This document shows, in pieces, positions 35,352-43,737 of a stretch of DNA of 64,000 bases. The stretch's first letter is position 1. The number at the start of each line of letters is the position of its first letter. The notes beneath the pieces were generated by a model. It was not told the DNA's origin and made no database searches. It was given only the letters and a program-made list of their open reading frames with translations. The stretch lies in assembly GCA_021780935.1 (NCBI GenBank), contig JAJXXT010000133.1, forward strand, positions 1 through 64,000, read 5' to 3'. Both the position numbers and the translations under genes were made by a program. This stretch comes from Pseudomonadota bacterium (lineage in GTDB: Bacteria > Pseudomonadota > Alphaproteobacteria > Acetobacterales > Acetobacteraceae).

Positions 35352-36044
35352 ATGCGGATCGCTGACATGGACTGGCGGATGGTGGAGGACTGGCTGCGGC
35401 GCGACGACCGGGCGGTGCTGCCGCTGGGCAGCGTGGAGCAGCACGCGGGGCTGTCGCTGGCGACCGACGCGATCCTGGCCGAGCGCGTCGCGGTGGAGGC
35501 GGCCGAGCCGCTGGGGGTACCGGTGTTTCCGGCGCTGCCATTCGGGATCTCGCCGTATTTTCAGGCCTATCCCGGCAGTATTTCGTTGCGGGTGGCGACC
35601 TATGCGCTGGTGGTGCGCGATGTGCTGGACAGCCTGGAGCGCACGGGGTTCCGCCGCATCTTGCTGGTCAACGGGCATGGCGGCAACCAGCCGGCGGCGG
35701 CACTGGCGCAGGAATGGATGGTCGATCACCCGGAATGCCGGGTGCGCACGCATGACTGGTGGCGCGCGCCGCGCACCTGGGCGCAGGCGATGACGACGGA
35801 CAAGGTGGCGAGCCATGGCTCGTGGCTGGAGAATTTTCCGTGGACGCGGCTGGCCGGAACGCCGAGCGAGGGCGGCAAGCCAATGGTCGATCTCGACCGG
35901 CTGAAGACGCTGCCGCCGTTCGAGACGCGCACGCTGCTGGAGGACGGGAATTACGGCGGGCGGGTGGCGCGCAGCGACGGGGAGATGCTGGCGCTGTGGG
36001 ACGTGGCGGTGCACGAGACGCGTGATGCAATGGAGGCGTGGTGA
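35352..36044 (+). CDS. Creatininase-family amidohydrolase
   Basis: The 230-residue protein has metal-ligand motifs of the creatininase/formamide hydrolase family: LPLGSVEQHAGLSLATDAIL near residue 25 (Glu, His, Asp ligands) and LLVNGHGGNQPAA near residue 103. The usual E/H ligands follow the TDKVASHGSW segment. Members open cyclic amides such as creatinine or formamidopyrimidines. It is the first gene of a rightward four-gene run with overlaps of 1-4 nt (to 39179), which looks catabolic. Confidence 0.88.
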   Translation: MRIADMDWRMVEDWLRRDDRAVLPLGSVEQHAGLSLATDAILAERVAVEAAEPLGVPVFPALPFGISPYFQAYPGSISLRVATYALVVRDVLDSLERTGFRRILLVNGHGGNQPAAALAQEWMVDHPECRVRTHDWWRAPRTWAQAMTTDKVASHGSWLENFPWTRLAGTPSEGGKPMVDLDRLKTLPPFETRTLLEDGNYGGRVARSDGEMLALWDVAVHETRDAMEAW

Positions 36045-37069
36045 TGACGGCAGTGATTTCGGAACCGATCCTGATCTGGGGGGCGGGGGCGATCGGCGGG
36101 ACGATCGGCGCCTACCTCGTGCGGGCGGGGCATGACGTGACCTTCGTCGATATCGAGGCGGCGCATGTCGCGGCGATCGGCGGGAAGGGGCTGGCCATCA
36201 CCGGGCCGATCGAGAATTTCAGCATCGTTGCGAAGGCGTTTCAGCCGGCCGATCTGCGCGGCACGTTTCGCCACGTGATCCTGGCGGTGAAGGCGCATCA
36301 TACCGCGGCGGCGGCGCGCGCGCTGGCGCCGCATCTCGCCCCCGACGGCTATGTGCTGTCGGCGCAGAACGGGCTGAACGAGACGATCATTGCGGGGATT
36401 GTCGGTGCCGAGCGGACGGTGGGCGCGTTTGTCAACTTCTCGGCCGACTGGATGGCGCCGGGGGAGATCATGTTCGGCGGGCGCGGGGCGGTGGTGCTGG
36501 GCGAGCTCGACGGGCGGATGAGCCCGCGGCTGGCAGCGCTGCACGCGACGATGCTGGCGTTCGAGCCCGGCGCGATCATGACGGATGCGATATGGGGTTA
36601 TCTCTGGGGCAAGCTTGGCTATGGGGCGATGCTGTTCGCGCAGGCGCTGGGCGAGGCGGGTATCGCCGATTGCCTGGCGCGGCCGGAGCTTCTGCCGCTG
36701 TGGCGCGAGCTGGGGCGCGAGGCGGTGGAGGTGGCGCTGGCCGAGAGGGGCGAGCCCAGGGGCTTCAACGGGTTCGAGCCGCGCGCCTTCATGAGCGGTG
36801 CGCCGGAGGCGGAAGCCGCGGCCTCGGTCGCGGCGATGGTGGCGTTCAACCGGCCCAACGCCAAGACGCATTCCGGCGTCTGGCGCGATTTGTGGGTGCG
36901 CCACCGGACGACGGAGGTGGATATCCAGATCGCGCCGATCGCCGAGCATGGCGCGAAGCACGGCATCGACTGCCCCAAGGTGCGGGCGCTGGTGAAGCAG
37001 ATCCATGAATGCGAGAGCGGCACGCGCAAGATGGATGACAACAACCTTCTGGAGTTGTTGCGGGCATGA
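36044..37069 (+). CDS. Ketopantoate reductase (ApbA/PanE) family dehydrogenase
   Basis: The 341-residue oxidoreductase has the NADP-binding ILIWGAGAIGGTIGAYLVRAG at the start, ILAVKAHHT and the SAQNGLNE motif typical of ApbA/PanE proteins, and a helical C-terminal domain with a Lys/Asn-containing WGKLGYG stretch. It is longer than true PanE (about 300), so it may reduce another 2-oxo acid. The start is ATG 36044, which overlaps the creatininase stop by 1 nt with GGAGG 7 nt upstream. Confidence 0.85.
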   Translation: MTAVISEPILIWGAGAIGGTIGAYLVRAGHDVTFVDIEAAHVAAIGGKGLAITGPIENFSIVAKAFQPADLRGTFRHVILAVKAHHTAAAARALAPHLAPDGYVLSAQNGLNETIIAGIVGAERTVGAFVNFSADWMAPGEIMFGGRGAVVLGELDGRMSPRLAALHATMLAFEPGAIMTDAIWGYLWGKLGYGAMLFAQALGEAGIADCLARPELLPLWRELGREAVEVALAERGEPRGFNGFEPRAFMSGAPEAEAAASVAAMVAFNRPNAKTHSGVWRDLWVRHRTTEVDIQIAPIAEHGAKHGIDCPKVRALVKQIHECESGTRKMDDNNLLELLRA

Positions 37070-37809
37070 ATATTCGTTTTGATGGCAAGACGGTCGTGGT
37101 TTCGGGCGCGGGCCACGGGCTGGGGCGGGCGATAGCACGCAGCTTCGCCTCGCTGGGCGCGACCGTGCATGGCTGCGACCTCCATGCGGCGGAGCTGGCG
37201 GAGACGGCGCGCGGGTTTTCCGGCATCCACACAACGGTGCTCGACCTCACGGACCGGGCCGCGGCCTCGGCGTGGATCCGTGGCATCGGGCCGATCTTCT
37301 GCCTGGTGAACAACGCCGGCGGCGTCGCGGGCCAGGTGATGCGCCCGATCGAGGAGGTGGGGGATGCGGACTGGGACCGCATTTTCGCGATCAATGTGGG
37401 TGCGGCGATGGTGCTGTCGCGGGCGGCGGCGCCGGTGATGAAGGCGGCGGGCGAGGGGCGGATCGTGAACATCTCCTCCGGGGCCGGGTTGCAGGCGTCG
37501 CTGACCGGCATTCAGGCCTATGCCAGCGCCAAGCACGCGGTGGTGGGACTGACGCGCCAGCTCGCGCATGAGCTCGGCGCGTTCGGGATCACGGTGAACT
37601 CGGTGGCCCCCGGGTTTATCCGCAGCAACGAGGCGACCGAGCGGCAGTGGGAGAGCTATGGCGCGGACGGGCAGCAGGCGCTGGTGGAGCGGATCGCGCT
37701 GCGCAAGCTGGGCACGGCGGAGGATATCGCCAACGCGGTGATTTTCTTTGCCTCTCCGCTCGCGAGTTTTGTCAGCGGGCAGATCATCTCCGTGGATGGC
37801 GGCCGATGA
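37066..37809 (+). CDS. Short-chain dehydrogenase/reductase
   Basis: The 247-residue classical SDR has the cofactor motif VSGAGHGLGRAIA, LVNNAGG, the catalytic Ser in NISSGAGL, YASAK (Tyr-xxx-Lys), and the C-terminal SGQIISVDGG. It oxidises or reduces a small hydroxy/keto compound with NAD(P). It overlaps both neighbours by 4 nt (ATGA), so it is translated with the ApbA-like and M20 genes. Confidence 0.92.
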   Translation: MNIRFDGKTVVVSGAGHGLGRAIARSFASLGATVHGCDLHAAELAETARGFSGIHTTVLDLTDRAAASAWIRGIGPIFCLVNNAGGVAGQVMRPIEEVGDADWDRIFAINVGAAMVLSRAAAPVMKAAGEGRIVNISSGAGLQASLTGIQAYASAKHAVVGLTRQLAHELGAFGITVNSVAPGFIRSNEATERQWESYGADGQQALVERIALRKLGTAEDIANAVIFFASPLASFVSGQIISVDGGR

Positions 37810-39179
37810 GCGTTGAGACCTGGATGGGCGAGCACCGCGCGCGGCTGCTCGACGAGTTGCTGGGGTTTATCCGGCTGCCGAGCGTGTCCACCGACCCCGC
37901 CTATGCGCAGGGCATTCGTCAGGCGGCGGCGTTGTTGCGGGAGCGGTTCGAGCGGATCGGGCTGCATTCGGTGCAGTATCTCAACGATGGCGGGCGCGAC
38001 GCGGTCTATGGCGAGTGGCTGGGGGCGCCGGGCAAGCCGACCCTGCTGATCTATGGGCATTACGACGTGCAGCCGCCGGACCCGGTGGAGTTGTGGGAGA
38101 CACCGCCCTTCGAGCCGACCATCCGGGACGGGCGGATCCATGCGCGCGGGGCCTCCGACGACAAGTCGCCGCTGTGGATCGCGGTCTCGGCGATCGAGGC
38201 GTGGCTGGCGGTGGAGCGGCGGCTGCCGGTGAACGTGAAGGTGCTGATCGAGGGCGAGGAGGAGATCGGCAGCCGCTCCCTGCCCGGGATCATGCGGCGG
38301 CATCGCGAGCTGCTGGCGGCGGATGTGCTGGTCTCGGCGGATGGCGGGCGGTGGCGGCGGGGGCGGGCGAGTGTCAACACCAACTCGCGCGGGCTCGCGG
38401 GGCTTGAGGTGGTGGTGCGCACCGCCGCGCGCGACCTGCATTCCGGGCGGTTCGGCGGGCCGGTGGGCAATGCCGCGATGGTGCTGGCGCGGTTGCTTGC
38501 CACGCTGCACGACGCCGAGGGGCGGATCGCGGTCGCGGGGTTTTTTGAGGGGCTGCGCCGGCCGGGCAACCGCGATTATGCGAGCATGGACGAACTCGGC
38601 TTCGACGAGGCGGCGTTCTTTGCCGAGATCGGCGCAAGGCCGGGGGCGATGGAGCCCGGGGTGCGGCTGCTGGAGAGTCTGTGGTTTCGCCCGACGCTGG
38701 AGGTGAACGGCATGGTCGGCGGCTATACCGGGCCGGGCGGCAAGACCGTTATTCCGCACCAGGCGAGTGCCAAGATCACCTGCCGGCTCGGCCCGGGGCA
38801 GGAGCCGCGGCGCGTGTTCGATGCGGTGGTGCAACATCTGCGGGCGCATTGTCCGGCCTGGGCGGAGCTGGAGATTCTCGACCCGCATGACGGGGCGCGG
38901 GCCTATGTGGTGCCGGAGGACGACAAGTATCTCGCGGTGGTGGAGCGGGTGATCGAGGCGGTGCATGGCAGCCGGCCGGTGCGCGTGGGCGTGGGCGGCA
39001 CGCTGCCGATCTCGTCGATGGCGAAGGAAGCGCTGGGACTGGAGACGGTGATGCTGTCCTATGCGGTCGCGGATGAGCGCATCCATGCGCCGAACGAGTT
39101 TTTCCGGCTGGAATCCTTCGACCAGGGCCTGGCGGCATGGACAAGGCTGTTTCCGGCGATGGCCGCACTCGCGGTGTAG
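37806..39179 (+). CDS. M20-family metallopeptidase (dipeptidase/amidohydrolase)
   Basis: The 457-residue enzyme has the dizinc motifs IYGHYDVQPPDPVELW (His and Asp), ARGASDDKSP, and EGEEEIGSRSLP (catalytic Glu). A dimerisation lid domain lies in the middle (about 190-350) and a final metal His in the HAPNEF segment near 430. Members cleave dipeptides or N-acyl amino acids. It is last in the creatininase-ApbA-SDR-M20 run, joined by an ATGA overlap; the set suggests stepwise degradation of a cyclic amide, with the peptidase freeing an amino acid. Confidence 0.92.
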   Translation: MSVETWMGEHRARLLDELLGFIRLPSVSTDPAYAQGIRQAAALLRERFERIGLHSVQYLNDGGRDAVYGEWLGAPGKPTLLIYGHYDVQPPDPVELWETPPFEPTIRDGRIHARGASDDKSPLWIAVSAIEAWLAVERRLPVNVKVLIEGEEEIGSRSLPGIMRRHRELLAADVLVSADGGRWRRGRASVNTNSRGLAGLEVVVRTAARDLHSGRFGGPVGNAAMVLARLLATLHDAEGRIAVAGFFEGLRRPGNRDYASMDELGFDEAAFFAEIGARPGAMEPGVRLLESLWFRPTLEVNGMVGGYTGPGGKTVIPHQASAKITCRLGPGQEPRRVFDAVVQHLRAHCPAWAELEILDPHDGARAYVVPEDDKYLAVVERVIEAVHGSRPVRVGVGGTLPISSMAKEALGLETVMLSYAVADERIHAPNEFFRLESFDQGLAAWTRLFPAMAALAV

Positions 39180-39200
39180 CGGGCGTGCGGGAGGCCGCCG

Positions 39201-39875
39201 TCAGAGCAGGCTGGCGCCGACATTGACGGAGAGGGCGAGGATGACGGTGTTGAAGAGGAAGCCGAGGAAGCCGTGCAGCAGGGCGAGGCGGCGGAATTTG
39301 CGGCTGGCGATCTGCACGTCCGAGACCTGGAACGTCATGCCGAGCACCAGGGCGAAATAGGCGAAGTCCCAGTAGTCGGGCGGGTGCTGGCCGGGGAAGA
39401 TCAGGCCGCCATCGGGTTTCGCGTCGCGACGGCGGGACTGGTAGTATTCGTGGGCGTAGCGCAGCGCGAACAGCGACTGGGTGACCAGCCAGGACAGCAG
39501 CAGGGTGGCGACGATGAGCCCGATATGGGCGACGCGCACGCTGCGGGGCACGCCCTTGATGACGGCGAACTCGCCGATGATGGCGGCGAAGCTGGCGGTG
39601 ACGCCGGCGATGGTGACCGCGAAAATGGTCCACTCGCCCTCCTCCTGCGCCGCCGCGTCGTGGGCGAGGTGAATCTGGTTGCGGCTTGAGAACATGACGA
39701 AGATGAGGGCGAGGAAGACCAGGGCGCCGGCGTCCCAGCCGACCAGCGCGCGGGCCAGCAGGGCGTGGCGCGCGGGTAGCAGGGCGAAGACGATCCACCC
39801 CGCGGCGATGCCGACGAACAGGCGCTTGCGGGCGAGCAGGCTGTGCAGCAGGGGCTTGGGGTTGGTGGTGGGCAT
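39201..39875 (-). CDS. DUF1345 membrane protein
   Basis: The 224-residue integral membrane protein has about five hydrophobic segments. It shows the DUF1345 hallmarks DAGALVFLALIFVMF, a cytosolic loop with AHDAAAQEEGEW, and YWDFAYFALVLGMTFQVSDVQI. Function is unknown. The gene is convergent with the M20 gene (21-nt gap). The start ATG 39875 is placed at the beginning of the conserved region. Confidence 0.9.
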   Translation of the reverse strand: MPTTNPKPLLHSLLARKRLFVGIAAGWIVFALLPARHALLARALVGWDAGALVFLALIFVMFSSRNQIHLAHDAAAQEEGEWTIFAVTIAGVTASFAAIIGEFAVIKGVPRSVRVAHIGLIVATLLLSWLVTQSLFALRYAHEYYQSRRRDAKPDGGLIFPGQHPPDYWDFAYFALVLGMTFQVSDVQIASRKFRRLALLHGFLGFLFNTVILALSVNVGASLL

Positions 39876-39995
39876 GGGCGGGCTCCGCGTGGGGCGGGCA
39901 GCATAGCGGGGCCGGGCGATTCCCGCCGCGCGGCTCTGGCTCTCCGGCACGGCTGGCCGCATGCTGCGCGGGAACGGACGGATCGGGGGCGCGGC

Positions 39996-41702
39996 ATGGA
40001 TCGTGGCATGGATATCTCGGCGCTGGCGGGGGCGGTGGATGCGGCGGCGATGTTTCGCCATCTCGACGAGTTCGCGAAGCGGGTGAAGCTGTCGGGGACG
40101 GCGGAGGAACTGGCGAGTTTTCGCTATCTCCAGACGGTGCTCGACGGGTACGGCTATCGCACGGAGCTGCTGTCGCACGACGCCTATATCAGCCTGCCGG
40201 GGCGGGCGCGCATCGAGCTGGGCGACGAGCGGCCGGACTGCATCACCCATTCCTTCTCGCGGCCGTCGCCCGAGGGTGGGCTCGGCGGGCGGCTAGTCTA
40301 TGGCGGCGCGGGGCGGGAGGAGGATTTCGCGGCGCTCGATGCGCGCGGCGCGATCGTGCTGCTGGACGGGATCGCCAACCCCGGGGCAAGCCTGCGTGCC
40401 TCGCGCGCCGGCGCGGTGGGGCAGGTGCATGTGAGCCCGCATGAGCATCTGCACGAGATGTGCATCTCGCCGGTGTGGGGCAGCCCGGACCCGGAACGGC
40501 TGGCGGAGCTGCCCACGACCGTGGTGCTGAGCGTGCGCCAGGCGACGGGAGAGGCGCTGAAGGCGCGGCTGCGCGCCGGCGAGGAGGTGGCGGTGCGGCT
40601 GCATGCCGAGGTCGATACCGGCTGGCGGCGGACGCCGCTGCTGGTGGCGGAGCTGATGCCCGAGGGGCGGGAGGATGCGCCGTTCGTGATGTTCTCCGGG
40701 CATCACGACACCTGGCATCTCGGCGTGATGGACAATGGCGGTGCCAACGCGACGATGCTGGAGGTGGCGCGGCTGATGCTGCGCGAGCGCGCTGCGTGGC
40801 GGCGCGGGCTGCGGCTTTGCTTCTGGTCCGGGCATTCGCACGGGCGCTATTCCGGCTCGGCCTGGTATGCCGATACGCGCTGGGAGGAGCTGGAGCGGCG
40901 CTGCGCCGTGCATGTGAATGTGGATTCCACCGGAGCCAGGACCAACACCGTGCTGACCGACGCGCTGTCGAGCGCCGAGCTGACCGGGCTCGCGGCGGAG
41001 GCGGTGCGGGTGCAGGGCGGGCAGGAGCTGGTGGGCTACCGGATGAGCCGGGCCGGGGATCAGTCGTTCTGGGGGGTGGGCGTGCCGTCGCTGTTCATGG
41101 CGATGGGCGAGCAGCCGGCGGCGGCGGCGGCAAATGTCACGGCGGGGGTGCTGGGCGGCGGCGCGCGGCGCGGCGCGGGGCTCGGGTGGTGGTGGCATAC
41201 GCCCGAGGACACGCTCGACAAGATGGACCCCGCGACGCTGGTGCGCGACACGCGGATTTATGTCCACGCGATCGGGCGGTTGCTGAGCGATGCGGTGCTG
41301 CCGCTGGATTTCGGGCGGGCGGCCGCGGTGCTGGAGGGGGAACTCGATTCATTGCAGAATCGCATCGGCAACGCGCTCGACCTCGGCCTGTTGCTGGCGC
41401 GGTCGCGCCGCCTCGGCGAGGTGGCGGCGAGGGTTGCTTCGGCGGGTGGGGAGGGCGTGGATGCGGCGCTGATGGCGGCCTCGCGCGCGCTGGTGCCGAT
41501 GGATTACACGCGCGGCGATCGTTTCGCGCATGATCCGGCGCTGGCGCAGAACCCGTACCCGGTGCTGGACCCGGTGCGGGCGCTGGCGGATGCGGAGGGG
41601 GATGCGCTGCGGTTCCGGCTGGTGGCGGCGCGGCGGGCGTGCAACCGGGTGGGTGCGGCGCTGGCGGCGGCGATCGTGGCGTTGGAGAGCGCCGGCGGCT
41701 GA
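39996..41702 (+). CDS. M28-like peptidase with altered active-site motif
   Basis: The 568-residue protein has a helical N-terminus, a PA-like insert (about 90-215), then an M28 aminopeptidase fold (about 215-440) and a helical C-terminus. The first metal motif is intact (FSGHHDTWHLGVMDNGGAN). The second, WxGEExGLxGS in M28 enzymes, reads FWSGHSHGRYSGS, so the catalytic and bridging Glu pair is replaced by His and Ser. A later WWHTPEDTLDKMD supplies the last His/Asp. It may use a different metal arrangement or be a pseudo-enzyme. No signal peptide is seen. The start is ATG 39996 (ATG 40008 also possible). Confidence 0.8.
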   Translation: MDRGMDISALAGAVDAAAMFRHLDEFAKRVKLSGTAEELASFRYLQTVLDGYGYRTELLSHDAYISLPGRARIELGDERPDCITHSFSRPSPEGGLGGRLVYGGAGREEDFAALDARGAIVLLDGIANPGASLRASRAGAVGQVHVSPHEHLHEMCISPVWGSPDPERLAELPTTVVLSVRQATGEALKARLRAGEEVAVRLHAEVDTGWRRTPLLVAELMPEGREDAPFVMFSGHHDTWHLGVMDNGGANATMLEVARLMLRERAAWRRGLRLCFWSGHSHGRYSGSAWYADTRWEELERRCAVHVNVDSTGARTNTVLTDALSSAELTGLAAEAVRVQGGQELVGYRMSRAGDQSFWGVGVPSLFMAMGEQPAAAAANVTAGVLGGGARRGAGLGWWWHTPEDTLDKMDPATLVRDTRIYVHAIGRLLSDAVLPLDFGRAAAVLEGELDSLQNRIGNALDLGLLLARSRRLGEVAARVASAGGEGVDAALMAASRALVPMDYTRGDRFAHDPALAQNPYPVLDPVRALADAEGDALRFRLVAARRACNRVGAALAAAIVALESAGG

Positions 41703-41717
41703 GGGCGCGCCGCGCAG

Positions 41718-42365
41718 CTACTTCTTGTCGATGGAGATGTACCAGCAGCCGACGAAATCCTTGTCGGCGGCGGTCACCGAGGCGAAGGAGCTGCCCCAGC
41801 TGTAGATCGTGCCGCCCTTGCGGTAGAGATAATGGCAGAGCCCGTCATAAGGCTTCTTGGAATTATCCACGGACTTGTCATACACGCCGATGATGGCGTC
41901 GCCGCCAGGGTCCATCTTGCTGACCTTGGAGGAAAAATCCCACGCACGTTTCAGGTAGTCGCAAACCGCCTGGGGCGGCAGGGCGATGGAGAATTTCGGG
42001 TCGCCGGTGATCGCCTTGATGGTCTGGCCGGTGTCCTGATTGATGTATTTGCTGACCGAGTTGTTGATGTAGAGGATGTAGGAGCGCGGCGTGAACGTGG
42101 CGAAATCGAAACCATCGACGACGCCGAAGGAGCGGGTCAGCCGCTCGATCTCGTCGAGCAGGTCGGTCTGGTTTTCCGCATAGAGCATTTCGAGATAGGT
42201 CTTGATCTCGGCGAGGATGGTGAACGGGCGTGGCGCGTTGATGATGTTCGGCCGCGCCGTGGGGTTCATTTCGTACATGGCGTAGAGCGAGCTGGTGAAG
42301 CCGCAGATGCCCCAGCCCTCGTTGCGCCGGCCGATGCTGCGCATCGTGCTCTCGGAATAGGACAT
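41718..42365 (-). CDS. Orphan protein with candidate Cys/His active site
   Basis: The 215-residue soluble protein is of no family I recognise. It opens with NEGWGICGFTSSLYAMYE (Cys21) and ends with LCHYLYRKGGTIYSWGSS (His178). The arrangement Gly-x-Cys-Gly-Phe-(S/T) at a helix start, with a late His in a strand, resembles papain-like cysteine hydrolases, but the spacing has not been tested against a family. ATG 42365 has GGAGG 7 nt upstream. It is monocistronic and convergent with the M28-like gene. Confidence 0.6.
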   Translation of the reverse strand: MSYSESTMRSIGRRNEGWGICGFTSSLYAMYEMNPTARPNIINAPRPFTILAEIKTYLEMLYAENQTDLLDEIERLTRSFGVVDGFDFATFTPRSYILYINNSVSKYINQDTGQTIKAITGDPKFSIALPPQAVCDYLKRAWDFSSKVSKMDPGGDAIIGVYDKSVDNSKKPYDGLCHYLYRKGGTIYSWGSSFASVTAADKDFVGCWYISIDKK

Positions 42366-42519
42366 CGCGTTGCCTCCGCTGCTGCTGCTTGTTCGCCCAT
42401 CGCCGCTGCTCGCCCGACGAAGCGGGCACGCCAAGCCGTAGCCGGCTTCGGCGCCCGGACCGTTCCGCCGGCAGCCTAGCCCGGTCGTGGGGTGAGGAAA
42501 AGCGGCAAGGTGGTGACGG

Positions 42520-43737
42520 TCAGGCGTTGGCGCGGATCAGGCCGGCCATCGGGGCGACGGACTGGCTGCCGGGGAAGACGCGCAGCAGGGCCGCCTGGTC
42601 GAGGCCGAGATGGCTGGCCAGCACGCCCTTGGCGAGGGCCCGCAGTTCGGCCGTGGGCGCGAGATCGCGGTTCTGGAAAAGCTGGTTCTGCGCCAGGCCC
42701 GGCCAGTCGGCGCGCACCCGCCCGCCCTGGATCGCGCCGCCGGCGAGGAAGGCCGTGGTGGCGGTGCCGTGGTCGGTGCCGTTGGTGCCGTTCTCGCGCA
42801 CGGTGCGGCCGAACTCCGTGATCACCAGCACCGCGGTGTTGGCCCAGGCGGCGCCGAGCCCCTGCTTGAGCGCGACAAGACCATGGTCGAGGGCGGTGAG
42901 CGGGTAGCGCAGGCGCGGCACCTGGGCGACATGCGTGTCCCAGCCGACCATTTCCATCGCGGCGAGGCGCGGGCCGTCGGCGGCGGCGAGCATCCGCCCG
43001 GCGACCAGGGCGAGGGAGGGGAAGGCCTGCCGGCCACGATGGTGCTGCTGGCCCTGGACCGCGTCGATGAAGCCACGCTCGCGCAGGCCGTCGGCGAAGG
43101 CCGGGCCGGTGATCGGGTCGCGGCGGTTCAGCGCGGCGATCTCGTTGTAGAGCGTGACGGCGGGGGAGCGGAAGTTTTCCGGCAGCCAGGAGCCCGCCTG
43201 CGTGGGACCGCGCAGGATCAGCGGCATGGTGGCGGCGATGGCGATGGCGTTGTCGCCGTGCGGCGGGCGCGGGATGTTGCCGGCGACGCGGTTGAGCCAG
43301 CCGCTTTTGATGCTGTGGTCGCCGTCGCCCATTTCCATGTAGTCCTGGGCCTCGAAATGGCTGCGGACGCGCCAGACGCCGGCGATGGCGTGCACCGGCA
43401 TCAGCTCGCCGGCGGCGTAGAGCCCGTGCATGCCGGTGAGGACGGGGTGCAGGCCGTAGAAGCCGCCGAGATCGAGCGGGCCGCCCGGCTGGCCGGGCCT
43501 GCCGGTCAGCAGCCCGCCGCGCCAGGTGGCGAGGTGGCGGTCACCATAGGGCACGACGGCGGAGAGCCCGTCGAGCGCGCCACGCAGCAGGATGACGACG
43601 AAGCGCCGGTCCGTGGGGGCGGCGGCCAGCGCCATCGAGGCACGGCCGAGGCTGACCGCGCCGGCGAGGCCGAGCAGGGTGGCGCGGCGGGTGAGGCGGG
43701 GCAGGCCGCTTGCCGGGTTGATCGTGGATGGGGTCAT
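42520..43737 (-). CDS. DUF1501 secreted protein (Tat substrate)
   Basis: The 405-residue protein has a twin-arginine-type signal (LTRRATLLGLAGAVSLGRASMALA) and the DUF1501 motifs FVVILLRGALDGLSAVVPYGD, SHFEAQDYME, GWDTH and VITEFGRTVRENGTNGTDHGTA. These belong to the alkaline-phosphatase-like superfamily. DUF1501 proteins are almost always encoded beside DUF1800, as here (4-nt overlap). Their joint role is not established; envelope or extracellular-matrix functions have been proposed. Confidence 0.92.
   Translation of the reverse strand: MTPSTINPASGLPRLTRRATLLGLAGAVSLGRASMALAAAPTDRRFVVILLRGALDGLSAVVPYGDRHLATWRGGLLTGRPGQPGGPLDLGGFYGLHPVLTGMHGLYAAGELMPVHAIAGVWRVRSHFEAQDYMEMGDGDHSIKSGWLNRVAGNIPRPPHGDNAIAIAATMPLILRGPTQAGSWLPENFRSPAVTLYNEIAALNRRDPITGPAFADGLRERGFIDAVQGQQHHRGRQAFPSLALVAGRMLAAADGPRLAAMEMVGWDTHVAQVPRLRYPLTALDHGLVALKQGLGAAWANTAVLVITEFGRTVRENGTNGTDHGTATTAFLAGGAIQGGRVRADWPGLAQNQLFQNRDLAPTAELRALAKGVLASHLGLDQAALLRVFPGSQSVAPMAGLIRANA

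Noticed and set aside
33732..36014. Leftward 760-codon open frame across the glycosylase and creatininase genes
   Set aside because: Only the part up to 34535 has a signal peptide and protein-like sequence; upstream it is a shadow of two well-recognised genes.
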